From Acidovorax sp. NB1 (GTDB lineage: Bacteria; Pseudomonadota; Gammaproteobacteria; Burkholderiales; Burkholderiaceae_C): 64,000 bases of DNA. The stretch's first letter is position 1, and each line of letters starts with the position of its first letter. The notes beneath the pieces were generated by a model. It was not told the DNA's origin. It saw only the letters and a list, made by a program, of their open reading frames with translations, and made no database searches. Position numbers and translations under genes: made by a program. The stretch is taken from positions 186,001 through 250,000 of the forward strand of contig NZ_BJHU01000005.1 in NCBI RefSeq assembly GCF_005405905.1. Direction: 5' to 3'. This document shows positions 24,354-31,960 of this stretch, one piece after another.

Positions 24354-25634
24354 ATGTCCCCAGACCGCTTTGAAGCCACCTACCTGATCGAAACCCCGCT
24401 GGACCCCGCCCACGTGGCCGAGGTGCTGGCGGGCGAGCAATCGTGTGGCACCTTCACCCGGGTGGAGGGCGAGACCGATGCGCTGCGCGAACGCGCCCGC
24501 GCCACGGTCGAATCCATCGAGCTGCTGGACGTGGCGCCCGCGCCGTCGCTGCCCAATGGCTGGATGCAGCGGCGCGGCATGTTCGGCACACCACAGACCT
24601 GGCAGCGCGCCCGGCTGCGCGTGAGCTTCCCCTGCGGCAACATCGGCCCCAACCTGCCGACGCTGGCGGCCACGGTGTCGGGCAACCTGTTCGACCTGGG
24701 CGAGGTCACCGGCTTGCGACTGGAGTCGATGAAGCTGCCGCGCGCCTACCGCGAGCAGTTTGATATGCCCCGCCAAGGTATTGCAGGCACACGCGCGCTG
24801 ACCGGCGTGCAGGGCCGCCCGCTCATCGGCACCATCATCAAACCCAACGTGGGTTTATCGGCCGAAGAAACCGGTGAACTGGCGGGCCGCCTGTGCGCCG
24901 CTGGGGTGGACTTCATCAAGGATGACGAGGTGTGCGCCAACCCGGTGCACGCCCCGCTGGCCGACCGCGTGAAATCCGTGATGCGCCGTGTGCGGGCCCA
25001 CCAGGACAAGACCGGCAAGCTCGTGATGGTGGCGTTCAACATCACCGACGAAACCGATGCCATGCGCCGCCACGCCGACCTGATTGCCGCCGAGGGTGGC
25101 AGCTGTGTGATGGTCAGCCTGAACTGGTGCGGCTACTCCGCCATACAGACGTTGCGCCGCCACACCCCGCTGGCCCTGCACGGCCACCGCAACGGCTACG
25201 GCGCCCTGTCGCGCCACCCGTTGCTGGGCTTTTCGTTCAATGCCTGGCAGACGCTGTGGCGCCTGGCGGGTGTGGACCACATGCATGTACACGGCCTGCA
25301 GGGCAAGTTCTCGCAGACCGATGAGGAAGTGATCGAATCCGCGCACAACACCCTGGCGCCCCTGTGCGAAGGGCTGGACGACCGCGTGCTGCCCGCGTTC
25401 TCCAACGGCCAATGGGCTGGCACGGTGCCCGCCACCTGGGACAGCGTGCGCAGCAACGACCTGCTGTTCATGTCCGGCGGCGGCATTCTGGCCCACCCCG
25501 ATGGCGCGGCCGCTGGCGTGGCCAGCCTGCAGCAGGCCTGGGACGCGGTGCAGAACGGCGAGACGCTGGCCCAGCGTGCGGAACATGCCGTTGAACTGCG
25601 CCACGCCATTGACTTCTTTGGCAAGAAGCACTGA
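24354..25634 (+). CDS. RuBisCO-like protein (form IV, OiaX/OiaT-like)
   Basis: This is a 426-residue RuBisCO large-chain family member. Aligned by eye to spinach RuBisCO, catalytic positions are kept: Lys163 in IIKPNVG (K175), Lys189-Asp190-Asp191-Glu192 in FIKDDEV (K201/D203/E204, the carbamylated Lys and Mg ligands), His278-Arg279 in LHGHRNG (H294/R295), HMH before GLQGK, and Lys318 in the loop-6 region. Loop 6 itself is QGKFSQT, not GKLEG. This points to a RuBisCO-like enzyme acting on a phosphorylated acid sugar by decarboxylation or hydrolysis, not carbon fixation. A DUF1537 kinase follows 3 bp later, as in known OiaK/OiaX pairs. Confidence 0.88.
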   Translation: MSPDRFEATYLIETPLDPAHVAEVLAGEQSCGTFTRVEGETDALRERARATVESIELLDVAPAPSLPNGWMQRRGMFGTPQTWQRARLRVSFPCGNIGPNLPTLAATVSGNLFDLGEVTGLRLESMKLPRAYREQFDMPRQGIAGTRALTGVQGRPLIGTIIKPNVGLSAEETGELAGRLCAAGVDFIKDDEVCANPVHAPLADRVKSVMRRVRAHQDKTGKLVMVAFNITDETDAMRRHADLIAAEGGSCVMVSLNWCGYSAIQTLRRHTPLALHGHRNGYGALSRHPLLGFSFNAWQTLWRLAGVDHMHVHGLQGKFSQTDEEVIESAHNTLAPLCEGLDDRVLPAFSNGQWAGTVPATWDSVRSNDLLFMSGGGILAHPDGAAAGVASLQQAWDAVQNGETLAQRAEHAVELRHAIDFFGKKH

Positions 25635-25637
25635 ACC

Positions 25638-26984
25638 ATGTCCACCACAGCTCCCCGGTTTGGCTGGTACGGCGACGACTTCACCGGAGCCACCGACACC
25701 CTGGCCGTGCTCGCACGGGCAGGCCTGCGGTCCATGCTGTTCATGGGCGTACCCAGCGCAGAAGCTCTGGTCGCCGCCGGGCCGCTGGACGCCGTGGGCA
25801 TTGCAGGCGCCGCGCGCGCCATGCCGCCCGAAGCCATGCGCGCAGAACTGGCCCCCGTGGGCCGCTTTTTCAGGCAGATCGCACCCACCGTGTTGCACTA
25901 CAAGGTGTGCTCCACCTTCGACAGCGCTCCGCATGTCGGCAACATCGCCTGCGCCATCGAGACACTGCACCCCAGCGTGGACAACCGCTGGGTACCCATC
26001 CTCGGCGGCCAGCCCAGCCTGGGCAGATACTGCGCCTTCAGCAACCTGTTTGCTGCGGCCGGCACGGGGGGGGCCGTCTACCGCATTGACCGGCACCCGA
26101 CGATGCACCGGCACCCGGTGACCCCCATGGCAGAAGCCGACTTGCGGGTGCACCTGGCGCAGCAGGGTTTGCAAGGCATCACGGCACTGCATTACCCGCT
26201 GTACGAAGCAGACACCTTGCCCAGCTCTCTGAACACCCTGCTGGGCCATGGCGCGACCGCTGCGCCCGAGGTGTCCGACACGCCATTCGTGCCTACGCTG
26301 CTGGACCTGACCAGTGCAGACCATCTGGCCAGCGTGGGGCGCCTGCTGTGGCAGCAAGCCCAGCGCGGCCGCTTGCTCGCCGTGGGGCCCAGCTCCGTGG
26401 CCCAGGCGCTGATCGCGTGCTGGGGTGCGCGGGTCAGCCAACCCGCCCCTGCCTTGGCACCATCGCCTGGCCCTGTGCTCGCCTGGGCGGGCAGCCTGTC
26501 ACCCATCACAGCGGCCCAGGTCCAGGCCGCAACGTCCTATCAGCGCATCCCGGTGGACGCGCACCGGCTGGCCCATGACACCGACTACGCCCAGGCCACC
26601 CAACGCGCGATATGCGCCGGGCTGCAGCAGGGGCATCATGTGCTGGCCTACACCGGTACCACGGACGGAGCTCCTGCCCCGTCCGGTGGTGCTTCAGCGG
26701 CCGTCGCCGCCGCCAGTGCGGCCCTGGTCGCCCGCGTGGTGCAGGCGCAGGCCGACAACGGCACTCCGCTGCGGCGCATTGGCATTGCGGGGGGCGATAC
26801 CTCCAGCCACGCGGTGCAGGCGCTGCAGCTGTGGGGGCTGTCGTACCAAACCACGGTCTGCCCCGGGGTCACGCTGAGCCGCGCGCACAGTGCCGACCCG
26901 TCCCGCGACGGGCTGGAGCTGATGCTCAAGGGGGGGCAGATGGGCGGAACGGACCTTTTCGAAAGACTGCTGGGCGTGGGCTGA
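25638..26984 (+). CDS. Four-carbon acid sugar kinase family protein (DUF1537)
   Basis: This 448-residue kinase has the N-terminal DUF1537 sugar-binding signature FGWYGDDFTGATDTLAVLARAG. The C-terminal nucleotide-binding domain has AGGDTSSHAVQALQLWGL and a conserved Gly-rich end (LMLKGGQMGG). Family members phosphorylate acid sugars such as threonate, erythronate or 3-oxo-isoapionate. Its partner, the RuBisCO-like protein, lies immediately upstream, so it very likely makes the phosphorylated substrate of that enzyme. The actual sugar acid cannot be read from sequence. Confidence 0.87.
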   Translation: MSTTAPRFGWYGDDFTGATDTLAVLARAGLRSMLFMGVPSAEALVAAGPLDAVGIAGAARAMPPEAMRAELAPVGRFFRQIAPTVLHYKVCSTFDSAPHVGNIACAIETLHPSVDNRWVPILGGQPSLGRYCAFSNLFAAAGTGGAVYRIDRHPTMHRHPVTPMAEADLRVHLAQQGLQGITALHYPLYEADTLPSSLNTLLGHGATAAPEVSDTPFVPTLLDLTSADHLASVGRLLWQQAQRGRLLAVGPSSVAQALIACWGARVSQPAPALAPSPGPVLAWAGSLSPITAAQVQAATSYQRIPVDAHRLAHDTDYAQATQRAICAGLQQGHHVLAYTGTTDGAPAPSGGASAAVAAASAALVARVVQAQADNGTPLRRIGIAGGDTSSHAVQALQLWGLSYQTTVCPGVTLSRAHSADPSRDGLELMLKGGQMGGTDLFERLLGVG

Positions 26985-27002
26985 TGGCAATGTCCAGGCG
27001 TT

Positions 27003-27026
27003 AAAAAAGCCCGCACATGGCGGGCT
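27003..27026 (-). terminator. Rho-independent terminator of the aspartokinase gene
   Basis: On the minus strand the stem AGCCCGC/GCGGGCT with a short loop is followed by a run of six T. The stem is between the convergent kinase and aspartokinase genes. It ends the minus-strand transcript. On the plus strand the hairpin lacks a T-run. Confidence 0.85.
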
Positions 27027-27090
27027 ACTGGGCAGGCCTTGCACGAAGGCCCAAGGGGAAAGCAACGCGACAGGCCCCCCTGTTATCCCA

Positions 27091-28512
27091 TCACACGCGA
27101 GGCACCGGGGTCCCCGAGTTCACGCACAGCGCCATGTTCAGCGCCTTGATCGCGGTCTTGTAGTCCTCGCGTTCGATCACGAACTGCATGTTTACCTGAC
27201 GCAGGGTCTGAGACACGCAATTCACGTTGACGCGGGCATCGGCCAGCGCCTGCGCGGCCTTGGCCAGCACGCCGGGGATGCCGATGTTGGAGCCAATGGT
27301 GCACACGATCGCGCTGGGCTTGATCGTCACGACCTGGTAGTCCTTCTGCAGCTCGGCCACCAGCTCGGGCGTGACCTGGTTGTCCCACACCAGATGGGCG
27401 ATGGAGTTGGCGTTGGTCGCCTTGAGGATGTAGCTCACATCGTGCTTGCAGAACACGTTCATCAGCCCCGCATCAAAGCCCACAGTGCCCACCATGCTGG
27501 GGTCGTGGATCTCGATCAGCGTGACCTTGTCGGTGCCCGTGACGATCTCCACGCGCGCGCGCTCGCCCACAAAGTCTTTCGTAATGAGCGTGCCGGGGTG
27601 GTCGGGCTCAAAGGTGTTCTTCAGGCGGATCGGGATGCCGGCCAGTTCCATGGGCTTGGCGGCTTTGGGGTGAATGGCTTCCATGCCCACGTCGGCCAGC
27701 TGGTCGGCCACGTCGTAGTTGGTGGCGCCCACCACGATGGCGTTTTCCAGGCCCACGAGGTTGGGGTCGGCAGAAGACAGGTGGAATTCCTTGTGGATCA
27801 CGGCCTCGGCGGGACGCACTTCCACGGCGATCTTGCTGAAAGTGACCTCGGAGTAGCCGCGGTCAAACTCACGCATGATGCCTTCGGTGCCCTTGGTGTA
27901 GCCGGTGGCCACCACGACCTTGTCGCTCAGGTCCAGGCCCTTGAAACTGTTGGCAATGCGCTCGTCAATCGTCCAGGCTTCGTTGTCGTCAAAACCGGCC
28001 AAGTCCATCAAGATGGCGTTGACGCCGTTGGCCTTGAGGATCTCGACCGAGTTGAACGCGCTGTGCGATTCGCCAATCGAGGCCAGCACTTCTCGCGCCG
28101 CGAGCAACACGTCCTTGCGGCTCAGGTAGCCGCTGGCCAGCACGTGCTGCATGGCGTTCAGGTATTCACGGGCCTGGCCAATGCGCTGGTCGATGAAGGC
28201 ATCGGCCACGTCCAATGGCAAGCGCAGATCGGCATAGCCGGCGTTGATCTTTTTCAGGCTGGCTGCCAGGTTGGTCAGCGCATCTTGGTAACCCTTGCCT
28301 TCGGCAAACAGCGCGTAGATGCCGCGCTCGCCCGTCTTCTTGTGCTCCAGCAGCTGGTTCGTCACGCCCGAGTAGGCGGACACCACGTAGATCCGGCCGT
28401 TGATGCGCTTGGGGTCGTGCAGCACGATGTGGCGCAACACATCGCCAAAGGCGGTCATCGAGGTGCCGCCGATCTTCTCGACAGAGATCTTGGAGTTTTG
28501 AACGTCTTGCAT
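27091..28512 (-). CDS. Aspartate kinase, ectoine-type (Ask_Ect-like)
   Basis: This 473-residue kinase begins ISVEKIGGTSMTAFGDVLRHI and continues INGRIYVVSAYSGVTNQLLEHKKTGERGIYALFAEG. This opening is remembered from the Ask_Ect group, in contrast to the KFGGTSV start of housekeeping aspartokinases. The C-terminus has two ACT-like regulatory units (VTLIEIHDPSMVGTVGF and AIVCTIGSNIGIPGVLAKAA). It makes aspartyl phosphate for lysine, threonine, methionine or ectoine. No ectABC genes are near it in the window. It is transcribed alone and ends at a clear terminator. Confidence 0.85.
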   Translation of the reverse strand: MQDVQNSKISVEKIGGTSMTAFGDVLRHIVLHDPKRINGRIYVVSAYSGVTNQLLEHKKTGERGIYALFAEGKGYQDALTNLAASLKKINAGYADLRLPLDVADAFIDQRIGQAREYLNAMQHVLASGYLSRKDVLLAAREVLASIGESHSAFNSVEILKANGVNAILMDLAGFDDNEAWTIDERIANSFKGLDLSDKVVVATGYTKGTEGIMREFDRGYSEVTFSKIAVEVRPAEAVIHKEFHLSSADPNLVGLENAIVVGATNYDVADQLADVGMEAIHPKAAKPMELAGIPIRLKNTFEPDHPGTLITKDFVGERARVEIVTGTDKVTLIEIHDPSMVGTVGFDAGLMNVFCKHDVSYILKATNANSIAHLVWDNQVTPELVAELQKDYQVVTIKPSAIVCTIGSNIGIPGVLAKAAQALADARVNVNCVSQTLRQVNMQFVIEREDYKTAIKALNMALCVNSGTPVPRV

Positions 28513-28680
28513 GGACTGACAGGCTCAGGGGAGCAAAAAGGTTGGAAAGCTGGACGGGTGCTCTGCCAAGGGGCTCAGCGGCAGGAAACCCTCTATTTTC
28601 CACGACTTTTACCGGGGTGCTTTGACGTGAACCTGAGGGATGCGACCCTTGGCTTGAACCGGGTCGAAGACCCATGCGTT

Positions 28681-29874
28681 TTACCGGGCCACCGCATCCG
28701 CCTCGGCCTCAGGCCACAGCTTGGGAAACAAAAAGCGCAGCGCATGCTGTGGCAGCCCAAACCGCACCTTGCCCTGCGGCGAGTCGGACTTAAGCAGGCC
28801 GCGCCGCACCAGTGCGCCCAGTGCATCGGTGGCGCCCCGGTCGCTCATGCCCAGCATGGACTTGAAGTCGCCGCGCGCCATCTCTTCGCCACTCAGAAAC
28901 AGGTAGTGCAACCCACGCAGGGACTCTTGCCGAACGCCCGATTTTTCTACCGTGGCTTCGAATACCAGGCAGGCGGCAATGCGGGCCTTCAGGGTCTCGA
29001 AGTCCAGCATGCCGGCCATGAAGCCCACCTGGTCCTGGCAGACATCCAGCACATAGTCGCTCCAGGCCACCAGCGCCTGTTCACTCAGGTTGCCGCGCCC
29101 GTCCAGGTCGCCCCGGCGCGCGCTGTCTGCGTCGGCCAGCAGCGCGTAGTACCGCTCGGTGCTGCGCGCAAAACCCCGCAGCGGCGACCACAGCCCTCCC
29201 GTGTAGCCCAGTGCACTCAGCAAGGTATGCGTTTGCAACCGCATGACACGCCCGTTGCCATCCACAAACGGGTGCACCCAACCCAGGCGCTGGTGCGCGC
29301 AGGCCAGGGCCACCAGCGCTGCCTCCCCCCGGCGCACGCTGCCGTAGCAAGATGCCCATCGCGCAAGAAACTGCGGCACGCTGGACCACGCCGGCGCCAC
29401 ATGCTGACCAACCTGCACCTCGCGCTGGCGCAAAGCGCCGGGAACAATGGGCTCGTTTTCTGCAGTCACCAGATCCGAGACCGGCAAGCGGCCAAACAAC
29501 TCACTGTGCAGCACCTGCACCGCGTCCACGGAATACAAGGCCCGCGCGCCCTCCAGTCCGGCGTAGCGCTGCTCCAGAGCCTGCTCTGCCTCAATATGCG
29601 CCACGGCCAGGCGCTGCTTGGCTGCCAGCACGGCATCTTGCGAAAAGTCTTGGCGCAGCGCCTGCTCAATCTCGTGCGGGCGCGTGTGCTGGCCCTCGAT
29701 GCGGTTGGTGTAGTAGGAGTTCATGCTGCGCAGCAAGGTGCGCAACTCGGGCGGCACCCGGGTGCCTGCCAGCAATGTGGCGGCACGGGACAGATCGTGC
29801 GCCTTGGCCAGCAGAGGCTCCATGCGCAAATCGGATGGAAGCAAGGGTTCGAACTGATGGGGCGCAGTGTACAT
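28681..29874 (-). CDS. Fic-family AMP-transferase with N-terminal inhibitory helix
   Basis: This is a 397-residue protein. The Fic motif HPFVDGNGR (His201) is complete, so it should transfer AMP or another nucleotide part from ATP onto a protein hydroxyl. The inhibitory motif TNRIEG (Thr56 to Gly61, S/TxxxEG) lies N-terminal to Fic, which makes it a class II, self-inhibited enzyme. The C-terminal region (QESLRGLHYLFLSGEEMARGDFKS to SDRGATDALGALVRRGLLKS) looks like a winged helix, so DNA binding or autoregulation is possible. No partner antitoxin gene is adjacent. The upstream gap is AT-rich with direct repeats. Confidence 0.87.
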   Translation of the reverse strand: MYTAPHQFEPLLPSDLRMEPLLAKAHDLSRAATLLAGTRVPPELRTLLRSMNSYYTNRIEGQHTRPHEIEQALRQDFSQDAVLAAKQRLAVAHIEAEQALEQRYAGLEGARALYSVDAVQVLHSELFGRLPVSDLVTAENEPIVPGALRQREVQVGQHVAPAWSSVPQFLARWASCYGSVRRGEAALVALACAHQRLGWVHPFVDGNGRVMRLQTHTLLSALGYTGGLWSPLRGFARSTERYYALLADADSARRGDLDGRGNLSEQALVAWSDYVLDVCQDQVGFMAGMLDFETLKARIAACLVFEATVEKSGVRQESLRGLHYLFLSGEEMARGDFKSMLGMSDRGATDALGALVRRGLLKSDSPQGKVRFGLPQHALRFLFPKLWPEAEADAVAR

Positions 29875-29880
29875 GGCTTT

Positions 29881-29974
29881 ATTTTGCCAACTTTAAAACC
29901 ATTGTAAATATTTGATTTAATTAAATATTTATCAATCTATGCCAATAATTTTGCCAACTTTTCTGCCAACTTCA
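29881..29974. repeat. AT-rich region with TTTTGCCAACTTT direct repeats upstream of fic
   Basis: ATTTTGCCAACTTT occurs exactly twice, 67 nt apart (29881 and 29948), and a third partial copy TGCCAACTTC follows. Between the two copies lies AAATATTTGATTTAATTAAATATTT-type AT-rich sequence with an inverted repeat. The base composition differs sharply from the rest of the window. These may be binding sites for the Fic protein itself or part of an acquired segment. Confidence 0.55.
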
Positions 29975-30021
29975 ATGCGCCACCCGCCTCCATCAGTACA
30001 GTGCGGCATGGACAAAGAAAA

Positions 30022-30051
30022 GCCGCGCAGCCCTTTCGGAATCTGCGCGGC
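30022..30051 (-). terminator. Rho-independent terminator after lpdA
   Basis: GCCGCGCAG and CTGCGCGGC form a 9-bp stem, and the minus strand continues into TTTTCTTT. It ends the aceE-aceF-lpdA transcript. An 8-bp palindrome GCTACTGAATCAGTAGC lies between it and lpdA; the same 17-mer with one change occurs inside hscA. Confidence 0.75.
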
Positions 30052-30090
30052 CAGCTACTGAATCAGTAGCAACCTTAAGAGAGGCTCAGC

Positions 30091-31941
30091 TCATTTCTTC
30101 TGCGGCGGCACATCCGTGCAGCTGCCGTGCGCGATCTCCGCCGCCATGCCGATGCTTTCGCCCAGCGTGGGGTGCGGATGGATGGTCTTGCCGATGTCCA
30201 CGGCGTCCGCGCCCATCTCGATGGCCAGGGCGATCTCGCCGATCATGTCGCCCGCATGCGTGCCCACCATGCCGCCGCCAAGGATCTTGCCGTGGCCGTG
30301 GGCCTCGGGCGAGTCGTCGAACAGCAGTTTGGTCACGCCTTCGTCGCGGCCGTTGGCGATGGCGCGGCCAGAGGCCGTCCAGGGGAACAGGCCCTTCTTG
30401 ACCTTGATGCCTTGCGCCTTGGCCTGGTCTTCAGTCAGGCCCACCCATGCCACTTCGGGGTCGGTGTAGGCCACGGATGGAATCACGCGGGCGTTGAAGG
30501 CGGCGGCTGCCAGTTCCTTGTTGCCCTGCAGTTCGCCAGCGATGACTTCAGCTGCCACGTGCGCCTCATGCACCGCCTTGTGCGCCAGCATGGGCTGGCC
30601 CACGATGTCGCCGATGGCGAAGATGTGCGGCACGTTGGTGCGCATCTGGATGTCGACGTTGATGAAGCCACGGTCTGTGACGGCAACGCCAGCCTTTTCG
30701 GCGGCGATCTTCTTGCCGTTGGGCGTGCGGCCCACGGCCTGCAGGACCAGGTCGTACACCTGCGGTTCGGGGGCAGTGCCGCCCTCTTCCGCTGGCGCGA
30801 ACGTGACCTTGATGCCTTCGGGGGTGGCCTCGGCGCCCACTGTTTTCGTCTTCAACATGATGTTGTCGAAGCGCTTGGCGTTCATCTTTTGCCAGATCTT
30901 GACGAGATCGCGGTCCGCGCCCTGCATCAGTCCGTCCATCATTTCCACCACGTCCAGGCGTGCGCCCAGGGTGCTGTAGACGGTGCCCATTTCCAGGCCG
31001 ATGATGCCGCCGCCCAGGATCAGCATGCGCTTGGGCACTTCCTTGAGCGCCAGGGCGCCGGTGGAATCGACCACGCGCGGGTCGTTGGGCATGAAGGGCA
31101 GGCGCACGGCCTGGCTGCCAGCAGCGATGATGGCGCGCTTGAAGGCGATGACCTTCTTGGTGCCCGTCTTCTCTTGGCCAGTGCCGGTGGTTTCTTCCAC
31201 TTCAAGGTGGTTGGCGCCGACAAAAGCACCGTAGCCGCGCACGGTGGTCACCTTGCGCATCTTGGCCATGGCGGCCAGGCCGCCGGTGAGCTTGCCGATG
31301 ACCTTTTCCTTGTGGCCGCGCAGCTTGTCGATGTTGACGGCAGGCGCACCAAAGTCCACGCCCAGGTCGGCCATGTGGCTGACCTCGTCCATGACGGCTG
31401 CCACGTGCAGCAGCGCCTTGGAGGGGATGCAGCCCACGTTCAGGCACACGCCACCCAGGGTGGCATAACGCTCGACGATGACGACCTTGAGGCCCAGGTC
31501 GGCCGCGCGGAAGGCGGCGCTGTAGCCACCGGGGCCGCCGCCGAGCACGAGCACGTCGCAATCCAGGTCGGCAGAGCCAGCAAAGCTGGATGCTACTGGA
31601 TTGATAGCTGCTTGGGCTTGCTGAACGGGCGCAGGGGCCTGTTTTTGCTCAGAAACTGCAGGCGCTGGGGCGGCCGCAGGTGCTGGAGCTGCTGCGCCTG
31701 CGCCCTGCACTTCCAGCGTCAGCACCACCGATCCTTCGGCGATCTTGTCGCCGAGCTTCACTTTCAGCTCTTTGACCACGCCTGCATGGCTGGAGGGGAT
31801 CTCCATGGAGGCCTTGTCGGACTCCACGGTGATCAGGCTCTGCTCTGCCTTGATGGTGTCGCCGGGCTTGACCAGCACTTCGATGATGGCCACTTCGGCG
31901 AAGTCGCCGATGTCGGGCACCTTGATGTCGATGATTGCCAT
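30091..31941 (-). CDS. lpdA: Dihydrolipoyl dehydrogenase with N-terminal lipoyl domain (E3 of PDH)
   Basis: This 616-residue E3 starts with a lipoyl domain (lipoyl Lys43 in [11 protein letters not shown]). A flexible Ala/Pro/Gln linker follows, and then the FAD domain with [19 protein letters not shown], the redox disulfide [17 protein letters not shown], the NAD site [12 protein letters not shown] and the C-terminal [11 protein letters not shown] active-site His. It reoxidises dihydrolipoyl groups of the pyruvate dehydrogenase complex. It is encoded 19 bp downstream of aceF. The linker DNA between the lipoyl and E3 domains looks like a copy of the dispersed intergenic repeat (see findings). 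Confidence 0.96.
   Translation of the reverse strand: MAIIDIKVPDIGDFAEVAIIEVLVKPGDTIKAEQSLITVESDKASMEIPSSHAGVVKELKVKLGDKIAEGSVVLTLEVQGAGAAAPAPAAAPAPAVSEQKQAPAPVQQAQAAINPVASSFAGSADLDCDVLVLGGGPGGYSAAFRAADLGLKVVIVERYATLGGVCLNVGCIPSKALLHVAAVMDEVSHMADLGVDFGAPAVNIDKLRGHKEKVIGKLTGGLAAMAKMRKVTTVRGYGAFVGANHLEVEETTGTGQEKTGTKKVIAFKRAIIAAGSQAVRLPFMPNDPRVVDSTGALALKEVPKRMLILGGGIIGLEMGTVYSTLGARLDVVEMMDGLMQGADRDLVKIWQKMNAKRFDNIMLKTKTVGAEATPEGIKVTFAPAEEGGTAPEPQVYDLVLQAVGRTPNGKKIAAEKAGVAVTDRGFINVDIQMRTNVPHIFAIGDIVGQPMLAHKAVHEAHVAAEVIAGELQGNKELAAAAFNARVIPSVAYTDPEVAWVGLTEDQAKAQGIKVKKGLFPWTASGRAIANGRDEGVTKLLFDDSPEAHGHGKILGGGMVGTHAGDMIGEIALAIEMGADAVDIGKTIHPHPTLGESIGMAAEIAHGSCTDVPPQKK
31601..31650 (+). repeat. Dispersed repeat embedded in the lpdA linker
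   Basis: TTGATAGCTGCTTGGGCTTG followed by GGCGCAGGGGCCTGTTTTTG reads along the inverse form of the intergenic repeat near 39.72 kb, with the TTNATAGCTGCTTG start, the GGCG/GCGCG block and the GGCC-TTTTTGCT end in the same order. It is in frame with LpdA and encodes part of the [16 protein letters not shown] linker. Confidence 0.55.
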
Positions 31942-31960
31942 GGTGTGTCTTGCCCTTCCG

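Noticed and set aside
24354-25634. A true carbon-fixing RuBisCO
   Set aside because: Loop 6 and surrounding positions differ from GKLEG, there is no small subunit or phosphoribulokinase, and the neighbours are an acid-sugar kinase and a transporter.
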